Positions 43,950 to 54,762 of a DNA stretch of 64,000 bases are shown piece by piece (position 1 is the first letter of the stretch; the number at the start of each line of letters is the position of its first letter). The notes beneath the pieces are model-generated. The model ran no database searches. It worked only from the letters and a program-made list of their open reading frames with translations, and was not told the DNA's origin. The DNA comes from Raffaelea ambrosiae (taxonomy: Eukaryota > Ascomycota > Sordariomycetes > Ophiostomatales > Ophiostomataceae): NCBI GenBank assembly GCA_002778195.1, contig PCDI01000001.1:2058939-2122938 (forward strand), written 5' to 3'. Position numbers and translations under genes: made by a program.

Positions 43950-44731
43950 CAAGTAGATAGTCGTGAAAGAGGGAGAGCCAGATCGGTCCAAGATGATTTG
44001 GATGAGCTCGGTGGTTTTTTCATGAGATCAAGAAGCCATTTGCCGTGCTTGGCCATACTCAAGTAGCTGTGAGGCGTCCGCCCCAGCCCGGCCGCAGCTA
44101 TGGTACAGCGGTACGGCGGTACAGCGGTACCTCGAAACCGGGCCGGCCATTGTTCTTCGGCAGTGCTGGAAAAGCCACGCTGGAAAGCCAGAAAACCCAG
44201 TTCGCGTTCACAATCCACCGGAATAGGCCCGTGTCTGGTGAACTCGTTGCAATCAGTACCCTGCAGTAGACTGTGGAGATGATGCACATATCCGCCACGG
44301 CCGTCGGTAAAAAAAGACTTTCCATATTGGGCAAGAATCCGAGCCGAGCATGCGGAGACGATTTGATAGCAGCAGGCATAGATAGGATAGCAGAAGTGGC
44401 GCGATTGTGTCGAAATCAGGAAGAGGAATTCGATAGGTGAAAAGAGCTGGAAATAAATGGGCGAAAGGAGGGGGGAGATCAAAAGACATCGAAAGACATC
44501 GAAAGAGATCAAGAGATCAAGAGACTAAGAAAGATCAGAAAGAAGATCAACCCATTCGTAGCGTGGAAAACCGTTGCCAACCGTTGTCTGGGCTGGCTTC
44601 TTATCAGAGAATGGATTAATTGTAATATTCGTAGATTTGAGTCGATTGTTATCTGACACGGTAGTTTTACTTTTTGCTCGTATTTCCAATTGGCGTGTGT
44701 CGCTCCTTCCTCCTCTTTCTTCCTCCACGTC
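43950..44731. promoter_or_regulatory. Shared divergent promoter region, with CGG-triplet repeats
   Basis: This 782-base interval lies between the ABC transporter (minus) and the Zn2Cys6 regulator (plus). At 44105-44130 the word ACAGCGGTAC occurs twice, 16 bases apart, and the cluster contains four CGG triplets (44109, 44114, 44117, 44125). Zn2Cys6 regulators bind CGG triplets in direct, inverted or everted order, so this is a candidate operator about 160 bases upstream of the transporter start. A purine-rich direct repeat GACATCGAAA lies at about 44483-44503. Binding is inferred, not shown. Confidence 0.4.
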
Positions 44732-47156
44732 ATGACTGCCAATTATGGAAATCAGCAAACGCTCTCGTACTCGATCACGAACAGGTGAGTAATCTAAAAT
44801 TTTTCAAAGAGGAAGCGCGACATTGCATTTCCAATTTTCCCACCTTTTCATCTTGCCAATTCTAAGATCCCATCAACCCGCGCCAGGATGCTTAACGTGC
44901 CGAGGCCGGAAGGTCCGCTGCGACGAACGTCATCCCGCCTGCGGTGCATGTCTTCGTCTTCGACTGACATGCTCATTTCGACCTTCTGCTCTCCCCATTG
45001 TGAACCACAAGAGGAGCAGCAAGCCTCGCCAGACCTGTTATCGTGTCCGTTTTGTGGAAAATCAGGGTTTCTCGCATCAGCAGCAGCAGCAGCAGCAGCA
45101 GGCCGGCGGCAACAGCAGATTGCCAGAAAAAACACACTCCTCCTCGACCCGCCTAGCTCTGGAGTCTCCTAGTCAGTCCCCCGACGACTCTCCAGATGCA
45201 TCTACTTTTTCTTCACCGTCTCACCCCATGCCACTTCAGCTGCTCGACGGCCCAGAACCTGCATTTTCCGGGGACGGCAGTGGCATAGACTGGTCAAATC
45301 ACAATGGCAATTCAGACTTTGTCGTGGCACCTGGATATGCTCTCGGGTTGGACAGCAATGGACTTCTCAACACAAACAGCCTGGACTCTGTCACCACTCC
45401 CCCAAACGGACTGGATGAGATCACCACCTTTGATGGTCTGTGGGAAACCTTGCCGGCATTTGACGACTTTATGGCCGCGTTCAGTGGGCCGTTTAGCACT
45501 GTCTCTGAAATCCCGGACGTGATCCCCCAGACCTCCCAGGCCTCCCAGACCTCCTCAGATCCAACATTGGCCATACCAAATCCCGCGCCTCCAGATTCTT
45601 TCGGTATTTCCAAGCCTCAGACCCCCCACAGCACTCCACTTCCTCCAACACCCCCCCCTTCGACGGGCACGTCCTCGTCATCATCTCCATCACGCCCCAA
45701 GACCATGGTGACGATCCGCCCCGAGGACCGCGAGCCATTGCAGCACTTTTTGACCACCATGGGCCAATTTGTCAAATTGCGCAGCTCCAACTCCGACAAC
45801 ATCTACTGCTACATCTTTACCAATATGGCCTTGGCCCACCCGCCACTCTACGAGTCCATACTCGCTTGGTCTGCTCTGCACATGGCCCATGTCCAGAACC
45901 AGTCAGCGCCGACATCGACATCAGCATCGGCATCGGCATTGGCATCGACATCTTCTTCCTCGTCCTCTTCTCCGTCTTCCCTTGCAGCAGACTCTGAGCG
46001 CCGATACGAGCGTGCCTTGCAGTACCTCTATCAAGACAACGAGGACGGCCAGGCTGCCACTGAACGCGCCGACTGGACGTTTGTCACCATCTGGTTCCTG
46101 CTGCAATATGAGTTGTTCCAAGCCCGCGGGGTCGACCGTTTTGTAGCATTGTTGGATTATGCGGGCGACATTGTGGAGGCACTGGTGGTACGATACGGCC
46201 CTTCAGCTCTCCAGGACCAGCTGGAGCCTGTCGCAGTGCGAGTGCTGATTTGGCTGGGAGCTTACGCATCTCGGGCAGCTACTTTTGGTGGTGGCAAGCA
46301 CTTGTTGCAGTGTTTGGCGCGATTCCTTTCGAGCCGCGACAGTGATTTTTTCAAAACAAGTGCAGAGACCGGCGGGTTCTCTCTTGCAAATCAAGTCTGC
46401 AGCAGTGGCGGCCACCCCAGGAATCACCAAGCCGGGCATGGTGCCCCATCTCCCGAGATGCAGGCCTGTCTACGTCTGGCCTTGAGAGTCCATACGGACC
46501 GTGGCCAGTGCTGTCTGCTAGGCCGTTGGAGAGCAGGGGTGGATGACCGGGATGAAGCAACACAGGCAGAGATAACCGATGGCTGGCATGCCATCTTGAC
46601 CAGTATGGTCACCGTCAAACGCTGGCTCGAGACCAACCATCTGCCAGCCGTCCACTCTGCTCTCCGTGTTGCTGCTGGTGACATGGATATGGACCGCGGT
46701 GTGGTTCCATCGTCAGTTGGCGCGCTCGACTTCAACTGGATGCAGCTAATCGCCACCTTCAATGGCTGCATCATCACGTACCATACAAACCGGCCTCCGT
46801 CTTTCCCGGCGGGCAACAAACATCGTGCATCCTTCCAGTCTCTGGAGTCGGTGCTTCCGACTGCGTCAGAGAGCGCGGCCTGCATCCTCCGACTGACACG
46901 CTACGCCTCGCTGTCGCGGCCCAACTCGCCGCAGTGCATCTGGCCTCAGCTGCTGTTCCAGGCTGGTATGGAGACGACCGATCCAATATACCAGTCGTGG
47001 GCGGTGAGCATTTTGGTGCAGGCTGAAGGATGGAGTCCGAACCTGCGCCGAACACGTCACCTACTGGAGCGCATCATCCAGAGGCGGCGACAAGTCCAGG
47101 GGCCGTGCAATGTAGTGGCCGTCATGGAAGTAGAGGGAGGGAAATTTATTCTGTGA
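44732..47156 (+). CDS. Zn2Cys6 transcription factor
   Basis: Two exons (44732-44784, 44867-47156) give 780 residues. The 82-base intron (GTGAGT...CTAAG) joins MTANYGNQQTLSYSITN to RSHQPAPGCLTCRGRKVRC, completing the DNA-binding domain with Cys at 26, 29, 36, 43, 46 and 53 (CX2CX6CX6CX2CX6C). A short basic stretch, a Gln run and Ser/Pro-rich acidic sequence follow, then a helical middle region with RYERALQYLYQD and FVTIWFLLQYELFQ, typical of the fungal-specific regulatory domain. The protein is nuclear. Its position, divergent from the ABC transporter and convergent with the acyltransferase-like gene 85 bases away, suggests it may control these neighbours. Target genes are inference. Confidence 0.9.
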
Positions 47157-47241
47157 GGGACATTACTGCCTTTGTTACTGTATTGACTGTATTGACCGTA
47201 TTGACTGTATGATGAAATGCCACTATGACTACCATCTTACA

Positions 47242-48597
47242 TTAATCCAGCCGAAATTTTTCAAATACGCCCTGGCACGGCGGCCCCTTGCACACCGTCA
47301 CCACCTTGCGCGTCAGGTCGTACACTACGCACGCCACCGTCATGCTCTTCTTGAACGGGTACCCGGGAATGCCGTCGCCGCCGGACGTGTCCACGTGCAC
47401 GCACAGGCTCTGCGGATAGCCCAGGTGGTCCCCAAACGCCTTGATGAGGACGTCTTCCGTCACGGCCGCCTCCAGAAACGGCTGCACGCCTTTGGCCAGC
47501 TGCAAGTTCCGGAACCAGCTGCTGCCGCCGGGATAGGTGTCGGCCAAGTCCGACCGCGCCCGGATGTCGGGCGCCAAGAAGTGGTTCGAGTGCACCACAT
47601 GGCCCGCGGTCGGGGACGCCGGCGGCAGGACGAACGCTTCGTGTGGCGTCAGCTCCATGCAGAGCCCGAACCCCTCGGCGGTGGCGAGGGTGAGGTTGTT
47701 GGACACGTGCCGCGGGGCGTGGTAGATGGCCTGCAAGCCTTTGGGGAACGACGTCTCCTGGAGATAGAGGCGGCGCAGCAAGGATACGGGGAGCATGGGG
47801 AGGGACGACGGCGACGGCGATTGTTGACTGTTCTTCTCGTCTGCTGCCGCTGCTGCTGCTGCTAGATCTGGGAAATAATCTGCCGACGAGTTGAGCGAGT
47901 TGGACGTCAGGCCCAGGCCGGCCGAGTTCATGCCGGAGCGTCCCATCTGTCCGGCCTCGGTGATGAGAAACATGCTCGGCAGGCCCTCGGACGGGTCCGG
48001 GTGCACCTCGAGGAGGATGACGAGGTCTTGGCTGTACAAATGGGCGGAGATGTCCCAGTTCTGGGCGGTGTAGACGGCGCCGCCGGCTGTGGTACCCGGC
48101 CAGAAGGCGGCACTGGTGCACTCGTTGTCCATGTCGTCCCAGTCGTCGGCGAGAGATGTGGCGGCGGTGGTCACAGCCGTGGTCACAGCCGTGGTGGTGG
48201 CGATTGCAGTCGGCTTTGGCCGGTGGCGAGACCCCCCCGGAGCCCGCGACAGGTCGTAACGCGCATTCAGCATGACAATCTCTTCCAGCGTGACACCGGC
48301 GCCCTCGGCGATGCCCTTCATTTCTTCCAGAGCCGAGGCAAAATACTGCTCGAGACCGGGCACGTAGATGCGGTGGATGTACTCGACTGTCTTTTCCCAT
48401 GGCGGCAGCTGTCCCGGACGGAGGTAGTGCTGGATGTTGAGCCGGATCTTGGCAGCCGCCTTGGCGCCGTATTGCCGGCCGCGTTCCCGGGGCAGGCCGT
48501 TGACACGGATGTGTTCGTAATAGGCGGTGGTCCGAGCAGCGGGAGACGATTCGGGACCGGGTTCGAGGCCAGAACCTGTGTCCATGGTGAAAGACAT
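47242..48597 (-). CDS. Acyl-CoA:isopenicillin N acyltransferase-like (peptidase C45) protein
   Basis: One exon, 451 residues. The N-terminal RERGRQYGAKAAAKI segment is the conserved start of the C45/penDE fold. EGAGVTLEEIVMLNARYDL matches the helix before the cleavage site. The nucleophile is Cys160 in NECTSAAFWP, followed by AQNWD, the oxyanion-side motif. In penDE the proenzyme cleaves itself before this Cys to form an Ntn hydrolase. A low-complexity Thr/Ala insert (about 132-148) and an Ala run (about 245) are not part of the core. The residue before the Cys is Glu, not Gly as in the penicillin enzyme, so penicillin formation should not be assumed; many fungi without penicillin have such genes. 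A C-terminal peroxisomal tripeptide is absent (ends FRLD). A second ATG five codons in is possible. Confidence 0.88.
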   Translation of the reverse strand: MSFTMDTGSGLEPGPESSPAARTTAYYEHIRVNGLPRERGRQYGAKAAAKIRLNIQHYLRPGQLPPWEKTVEYIHRIYVPGLEQYFASALEEMKGIAEGAGVTLEEIVMLNARYDLSRAPGGSRHRPKPTAIATTTAVTTAVTTAATSLADDWDDMDNECTSAAFWPGTTAGGAVYTAQNWDISAHLYSQDLVILLEVHPDPSEGLPSMFLITEAGQMGRSGMNSAGLGLTSNSLNSSADYFPDLAAAAAAADEKNSQQSPSPSSLPMLPVSLLRRLYLQETSFPKGLQAIYHAPRHVSNNLTLATAEGFGLCMELTPHEAFVLPPASPTAGHVVHSNHFLAPDIRARSDLADTYPGGSSWFRNLQLAKGVQPFLEAAVTEDVLIKAFGDHLGYPQSLCVHVDTSGGDGIPGYPFKKSMTVACVVYDLTRKVVTVCKGPPCQGVFEKFRLD

Positions 48598-49525
48598 GAT
48601 AAGGGAAAGAGAGAGAGGTATCGAATAGAAGGTATCGCCGTGTTAGTCTAGTAGCGTGATTAGACGGCGTCCTGGAAAACAGGTAGGCAATACTATGTAG
48701 GTCAGCCTGGTCTGGTCAGGTCAGGTCATTCTTTCCCAAATTATGGCAAACAACAGAAACAAAAAAAAACAAGGCGTATCGTATCGTATCGTATATATTA
48801 CTGCCTTTTTTTTTCCGCCTTTCTGATGCACTAGAATCCTTGCCGAGAAGCGGTTCCTCGAGAAAGCCCGGCACGAGCGGAGTCATGCACACCTCTCTCT
48901 CTATCAATAGTCAATACTACATAGTATGGAGATGGATCACCGAATCGTAGTCCCGCCCAGTCTTGTCCCAAAAAGGAAACAGATGATAGCCGATGGATCA
49001 ATGCAACGCGAGGGCAAAATGCCGGCCTAAAATAATAGCGAAATAATTAAATAGTTAAAATCCGTCTCATCTCTTGTCTACTATGTAGTCTTCCTATATA
49101 CGAGTAGTATACTGCATACATCCTACGAAGATGAGACGTCCCCCCCCCGGCAGTAGAGCCTTCTGATCCGACGTGTATCTTTTCTCTGCTTGACCAGACG
49201 CGTCCTCCTTGGCAGATTGGACAGGTGGGAAGATTCTGGACTCTCTCGCTCTTCCGGGTGTTTTTGAGATAAGACGTGCCTAGTATGGTAAAGAGGGGCG
49301 GACGGAGGCAGGCTATGGGTGGTCTTCTTATAATCCGAGTTGTTTGTCTTCAAATATCTGTCAAGTCGATCTTCTCCCCTACTCTTATACATTTCCCCAT
49401 TGGTATGGTAAAATTTTTTTGACTAGAGTTTATCTTTTTTTGTTCTTGTGTTATCCTGGACCATCATCTATCTGTTGTATGAGAGGAGAGACCACTTTCT
49501 ACCCTTTTTCCGACAACTCGTTATA
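48598..49525. other. Divergent intergenic region between acyltransferase-like and transporter genes
   Basis: 928 bases of AT-richer sequence presumably carrying both promoters. It contains a TCGTATCGTATCGTAT microsatellite near 48778-48794 and short A/T runs. No CGG-pair like that at 44.1 kb was evident. No coding motif. Confidence 0.5.
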
Positions 49526-51400
49526 ATGATGGGTGTCCCTGAAAAGGAGACGACTGCCGCCGACATCACGGCTGGTGGTGACGACCAGAGCATTGCGGTG
49601 TCGCAGCAGCAGGGCATGACCGGCGTGGATGACGAGAAAAAGTTCCACCACGCCATCGATGCCGACGATGCATTGGCCTTTGTGCAGGCACACGGCGGTG
49701 CCGAGCTGACGCGCGAAGACGACCGACGCATCTTGCACAAGATTGATCTGTGGTTGATGCCGATTGTAAGGCTGTCTTCCAGGAGGGGGGAGGGCCTTTG
49801 AGTGCTCGTTTCTCATGCATCACATGCATCAGCCCGCTGACTCTTATCCTCTCCAGATGCTCATCACAAACACGCTCAACTTTATGGACAAGAATGCCAT
49901 GTCCAACTCGGTCAACTTTGGCCTGATGAGTGATATGGTGCGTTGGTTATGACACTCCTGCACACCAACTCTTCCAACCACAACCACTCCCAGCCACAAC
50001 CCCAACTACAACCATAAGTACCCCCAACCACTAACAAGCCCCAACAGCACATCTCCTCCGAGCAGTACAGCTGGGCCAGCGGCTCCGTCTTCTACCTGGC
50101 CTACCTCGTCGCCCAGCCCTTCGTCTCCCGCTCGCTGCAGTACTTCCCCATCGGCCCCTTCATCTCCGTCAGCGTCGTCCTCTGGGGCGCCACCCTCATG
50201 TGCATCGCCGCCTGCCGCTCCTTTGCCGCCGTCATGACCGTCCGCGCCATCCTCGGCGTCTTCGAGTCCGTCATCAACCCCACCTTCATGCTCATGACCT
50301 CCCAGTGGTACAAGCGCTCCGAGCAGCCCGAGCGCATGGGCTGGTGGTTCCTCGGCAACGCCGTCGGCCAGATCCTCGGCGGCGTCATCGGCTACGGCGT
50401 CGGCCACATCCACGCCTCCTCCCTCCACACGGGCAACTGGATCTGGTACTTCCTCATCTTCGGCGCCGTCACCGTCGTCTACGGCGCCGCCCTCTTCTTC
50501 ATCATCCCCAGCAGCCCCATGACCGCGCGCTGGCTGTCCGAGCACGACCGCGTCCTCGCCCTCGAGCGCGTCCGCCACAACCGCACCGGCATCCGCAACC
50601 ACCACTGGAAGTGGTACCAGTTCCGCGAGTGCCTGCTCGACGTCCAGGTCTGGGCCCTCGTCGCCATCCAGTTCCTCACCAACGTGCCCTCGGGCGGCGT
50701 CGCCAGCTTCGGCAACATCGTCATCAAGGGCTTCGGCTACAGCGCCCTGCGCACCACCCTGCTGCAGATGCCCCTCGGCGCCATCCAGGGCGCCACCATC
50801 TTGCTGGCCGGCGCCTTCTGCTCGCGCTACCCGCTCGGCCGCGGCATCGTCATGATCGCCACCCAGGTGCCTGCCCTCGTCGGCGCCATCCTGCTGTACA
50901 AGCTGCCGTCGTCCAACAAGGGCGGCCGCCTGGCGTCGTACTACATCATCCAGACGCACAGCATCATTAGCATCATGTCGTGGAGCATGTTCACGGCCAA
51001 CGTGGCCGGCAGCACGAAGAAGGCGACCGCGTCGGCGATGCTGTTTGTCATGTTCTGCGCCGGCCAGGTGGTGGCGCCGCAGCTGTTCAAGGCGTCGGAG
51101 GCGCCGCGCTACCCGACGGTGTTCCGGACCAATTTTGCGTGCTTTGCGGTACTGATTGTGCTGTCGGCGGCGCTGATGGGGTACCTGGCGTGGATGAACA
51201 AGCGGCGCGATGCCGTCTACGGCTACGTGAACCCGGTGGCCAAGGCGGGGGCGGCGGGCGAAACAGCCGCGGCAGCAGGGGACGGCGGCGGCGTCGGCGT
51301 CTTGGGGGGGCTCCGCCATATGCGGGACCTGGACGAGATGGACGAGTTTTACGATCTGACAGACAAGGAGCAAGCGGCGCGGTTCCGTTATGTGTGGTAG
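49526..51400 (+). CDS. ACS-family MFS transporter (allantoate/Dal5-like)
   Basis: Three exons (49526-49765, 49857-49937, 50048-51400) give 557 residues. After an acidic cytosolic N-terminus the protein reads DDRRILHKIDLWLMPI, then MLITNTLNFMDKNAMSNSVNFG, the family's first span and loop, then SSEQYSWASGSVFYLAYLVAQP. Conserved mid-protein features include RAILGVFESVINP and SQWYKRSEQPERMGWWF. The loop after TM6 contains WLSEHDRVLALERVRHNRTG. Twelve spans fit. Members import allantoate, nicotinate, dipeptides, panthothenate-like anions and related compounds with protons. All exon joins are in phase 0. It is divergent from the acyltransferase-like gene and may supply its substrate; the cargo is unknown. 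Confidence 0.93.
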
Positions 51401-51593
51401 TTTTTTGTTTTTGTTCTTTGATTCGGGGGGGTTTTTTTTTGGCGGAAGAAAGTGAGGCGTTGGGTGAGAGAAGAGGTTGTTGCAATCTAGACGGTCCACG
51501 AATGATGGAACCGAAGAGGCATAATACATTCCATATTTATATATTTTATATATTTATATTTTCAGTTCATCTTGCCCTCCGCCCCCCCTTCCA

Positions 51594-52365
51594 TCAACAT
51601 GGAAAGGGCCCAGAGACCAGCCAGTCCCAGAGGAGCGCCTGGCATCGGTCGCGCTTCTTCTTGGCGTCGTCGAGGACCACCTGGTCTTTGATCATAAGGA
51701 CGTTCGGCACCAGCAGCCACTTGTAGCTGTAGCTGCTGGCAGCAGACTCGCTCGCCTCAAAGGCAAAGCGCTCGCCGTCGAGGATCAGATGCAAGTACGC
51801 CCAGTTAGAAACGGGCTGGAAATTCTCGAGGATGTCCTGCTTGCGGCCGCGGTAGTCGTCAACGGGCTTGTATTGGCGGTGGACCAGCCGGCCATGGCGA
51901 CCTTGGCCGTGTCGATGGGCAGAGATCCGTCCTGCCCACGGGGAACTGCCGGGCAAAGTCGTAGTCCCACCCGTCGTAGTCTGCGGGTGTGCCCAGGACC
52001 CAACCGCCGCCGTGGACGACCAACAACAGGGGCACTTTCGGTTCCTGCATCGTCGGGGCCGGCAGTCCCGGCGATGGCTCGGCCTTGCAGCAAGGGGGTA
52101 GGCAGATGCCGGGTCCGTCCTCGGAAAATGAGCCCAGAGTCGAGACGGGAAACGACAAAGACAAGATGGCAACGAGAAGAAGAAAAAGGAAGAGGGGGGG
52201 GTGAAGGAGGAGGGGGGCCTACCGCACAGAAAGAGACGGACGGCATTCGTAGTACTTGACCATGTCGGGCCCGTTCTTGGGCGGCGACAGCTCTTCTCGC
52301 AGCTGGGTCGTCTTGTGGAGGGCCACGTTGGCCAGAAACAGGGCATATGCTGCCGCGCCCAACAT
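51594..52365 (-). pseudogene. Alpha/beta hydrolase (esterase/lipase type), frameshifted
   Basis: The minus strand starts MLGAAAYALFLANVALHKTT and runs to MVKYYECRPSLSVR, followed by a good GT donor. Further along are VPLLLVVHGGGWVLGTP (HGGG oxyanion motif) and DYDGWDYDFARQ. In a second frame comes PIDTAKVAMAGWSTAN, the place of the nucleophile elbow. A third frame gives a long C-terminal part with DDYRGRKQDILENFQP and YKWLLVPNVLMIKDQVV. The pieces belong to one alpha/beta hydrolase-3-type enzyme but lie in three frames, and the elbow lacks the GxSxG form (AGWST). The catalytic Asp-His region is not recognisable. I call it a pseudogene; sequencing errors could explain one shift but not the damaged elbow. 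Confidence 0.6.
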
Positions 52366-52817
52366 CGTTCTCGTCGTCCATGGCTATGCGTCCGGTCCGG
52401 ATGTCGACGCAGGGGGCGCGATCTCAGTGGCAGGCGACTGTTCTTCCGACATTGTGGCGTTTCTTTTGTGATGGGCAGAAGTCGAGATTGGGTTCCAGAA
52501 GCAATGAATGCATCGTGAAAATGATTCTCTATTTTTTTGTTCCTCATGGAGGAACATGCATTCCCTTGGCCTGGACTTCTTATTTTTTGTATTATAACAG
52601 TTGGTGGGCAAAGTGGGGGTGAGACTGATTCCTCATCTGTTGGTTGTCACGTTGGCCGCGTCAGAGGTTGAAAAGCCACCACTGGACACGGTAGCCATCG
52701 AGATACAAAAAGATGCACAGCGCATACGCATCGCAAGAACCTCGAATAGCCAACACCCTACCACATCTACGCCACCAACCACCAACTCGCCACCCACCTC
52801 ATCCCTGGCCAACCAGA

Positions 52818-53906
52818 ATGCCTTCCCCGATCTCCCCGAGAGCGCTGCGGCCCGGTGCCACAATCGCATTCGTGTCGCCCTCGGCCCGGCTCAACGAGCG
52901 GCTCCCTGCCGTCATGGCGCGCGCGTCGGCCGTGCTTTCGGCGCGCGGCTACCACGTCCGCACATTCTTCACGCCAGACAACGGCGGCATCCAGTCGTCC
53001 ATTGCCCATCGGCTGGCCGAGATCCGCGCCGCCTTCGTGGACCCCACCATCGCGGCCATCATCTGCACCATCGGCGGCACGACCTTTACAGAGCTCCTGC
53101 CCGCTCTCGTCGCCGACACGGAGCTGCACGCCCGCATCCGCGCCCACCCCAAGATCGTCGTCGGCTACTCGGACATCACCGGCCTCCACTGGTTCCTGCA
53201 TGCCATGACGGGGCTGCGCACCTTTTACGGGCCGGGCGCGATCCCGGAGCTGGGCGCGGCCGAGAGCGTCGACGACGCGTCGTCCACCCTGGCCTTCTGC
53301 GCCCGGCACCTGTTCGCCGCCATCGAGACGCCCGAGCCCATCGGCGACGTCGCCCGCTCGCCGACGTATGCCCCGCGACTGGCCCCGTTCTTCTTTGACG
53401 ACCCGGCCGACACGACGCCGCCCGTTCTCGCCCCGGCCCCGGCCTGGACGTGGCTCCGCAGGGGGAAGGCGCAGGGCCGCCTCTTCGGCGGCTGCTTGAC
53501 GGTCGCGGCGCGCTTGGGCGGCGTGCGCGCCCTCGCCCCCGACTGGCGCGGCCGCATTGTGTTTTTGGAAACAGCTGGGGAGGACGACGGCGTGTCGGGC
53601 AACCCGCTCTGCCGGGTGCAGGCGGCGTTTGCGGATCTGACGGCACAGGGTGTGTTTGAGGAGGCGGCAGGACTGGTGGTGGGACGGCCGTTTGGCTACA
53701 ACACGGAGGCGCAGCAAAAAGAGTACATTGGTGTGATCCGAGGACTGCTGTGCGCGGGCCGCCTGGCCGAGAAGACGTTTCCGATTCTGTTCAATGTGGG
53801 CTTTGGGCACACGTCGCCCATGGTGACGCTCCCGTACGATGCTCTGGCCGAGCTGGACTCGGACAAGGACCGGTTTGCCATTCTGGAGCCGGCCGTGCTG
53901 CCATGA
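52818..53906 (+). CDS. Peptidase S66 family (LD-carboxypeptidase / MccF-like)
   Basis: One exon, 362 residues starting MPSPISPRALRPGATIAFVSPS. An in-frame ATG 105 bases upstream would add an unconserved Pro-rich leader. The family triad is present: Ser118 in VGYSDITGLH, Glu251 in IVFLETAGE, and His331 in GFGHTSPMVTLP. GGTTFTELLP and GRLFGGCLTVAARLGG are also typical. Bacterial LdcA cleaves the L,D-bond of murein tetrapeptides, and MccF cuts the carboxamide bond of the antibiotic microcin C7. Fungi lack murein, so a detoxifying or peptide-like substrate role is more likely. No signal peptide. It sits at the end of the transporter/acyltransferase-like neighbourhood. Confidence 0.92.
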   Translation: MPSPISPRALRPGATIAFVSPSARLNERLPAVMARASAVLSARGYHVRTFFTPDNGGIQSSIAHRLAEIRAAFVDPTIAAIICTIGGTTFTELLPALVADTELHARIRAHPKIVVGYSDITGLHWFLHAMTGLRTFYGPGAIPELGAAESVDDASSTLAFCARHLFAAIETPEPIGDVARSPTYAPRLAPFFFDDPADTTPPVLAPAPAWTWLRRGKAQGRLFGGCLTVAARLGGVRALAPDWRGRIVFLETAGEDDGVSGNPLCRVQAAFADLTAQGVFEEAAGLVVGRPFGYNTEAQQKEYIGVIRGLLCAGRLAEKTFPILFNVGFGHTSPMVTLPYDALAELDSDKDRFAILEPAVLP

Positions 53907-54762
53907 GACAGGAATTGGATGCAAAATGATATATACGTTCAATTAAACATATATGTGTGCGTATATCTCGTACGTCGACCCTTTTTGTTAAGAGTCTCTG
54001 CATAGCTCGCGAAACAAGCTTTGGGGAAAACAAAATGTTCAGCTCGCTTCTCAGCCCTACGGGCTGATCAATATAAATATGACTCCCACGTTCCTGCGTC
54101 TACAATCTCCGGCCCATCCTCGACCATGACTGGCTAGCTCTCTGACAGCATGTCGGAAGAAGAAAACGACGGCTAGCCTGCTTGTATTTTGGGGAGTGAG
54201 TTTTTGGATAGGACATGTGGTGGGCTGCGGCTGGAAGGCTGATGTCCGCAGTCTAAAAGGCTCTGCAAGATACCAAAATGGAGCAAATCACCGCCGTTCG
54301 GACATTCTCACATGGTCTCTCCTATGAGTGGTCCAATGCCGACTGTTCAATCTCCATCGACCGAAGGCTGACGGCTAGTGTAGTTTCATGCCCCCTCTTT
54401 TGAATTAAGCTTCCGTATAGGTACGGTTTTCTGTCTGGATGGCGCTCGTAGTTTAAAGTTTCTTTTTTTTTGCTTTTATTCTCTTGTTTCTCTTTGCTGC
54501 TTCCCCGTCTTCTCTCCTTTCTCAACATTGTTCTGATTCTGTTCAGTTTCTCCGGTCTCTTCCTCCACCTCGTCTACACTGTTCCACACTAACTGGTGTT
54601 GCGTCACGAAAATCTTTCTATCCAAATAAGCGCGCCAATACAGTGTGTAGTTCATCTCCTGTTGCTCCCGGCAATCACCACGACAATTGCAAGCTGACTT
54701 CACGTTGTTTCTTCCACTAATCGACTTCTTCCGCTCAATCTGCTCCGGTCTCGTTCGCCCGA
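53907..54762. other. Intergenic between two plus-strand genes
   Basis: 856 bases with no coding motif. A pyrimidine-rich stretch (about 54460-54620) precedes the next gene and may be its promoter or leader. Confidence 0.5.

Noticed and set aside
43950..44512. A 187-codon frame upstream of the ABC transporter as its first exon
   Set aside because: It ends within the start region, has no TMD0 pattern, and no splice was found that adds a conserved N-terminus.
47242..48597. A penicillin biosynthesis cluster
   Set aside because: No ACV synthetase or isopenicillin N synthase is in the window, and the C45 protein lacks the Gly-Cys site and peroxisomal signal.
50006..51529. A 507-codon minus-strand open frame
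   Set aside because: It mirrors the ACS transporter; composition is Asp/Glu/Ala/Gly/His repeats typical of antisense translation of GC-rich membrane-protein genes.
52767..53942. A 391-codon minus-strand open frame
   Set aside because: Antisense to the S66 peptidase, whose triad is intact.
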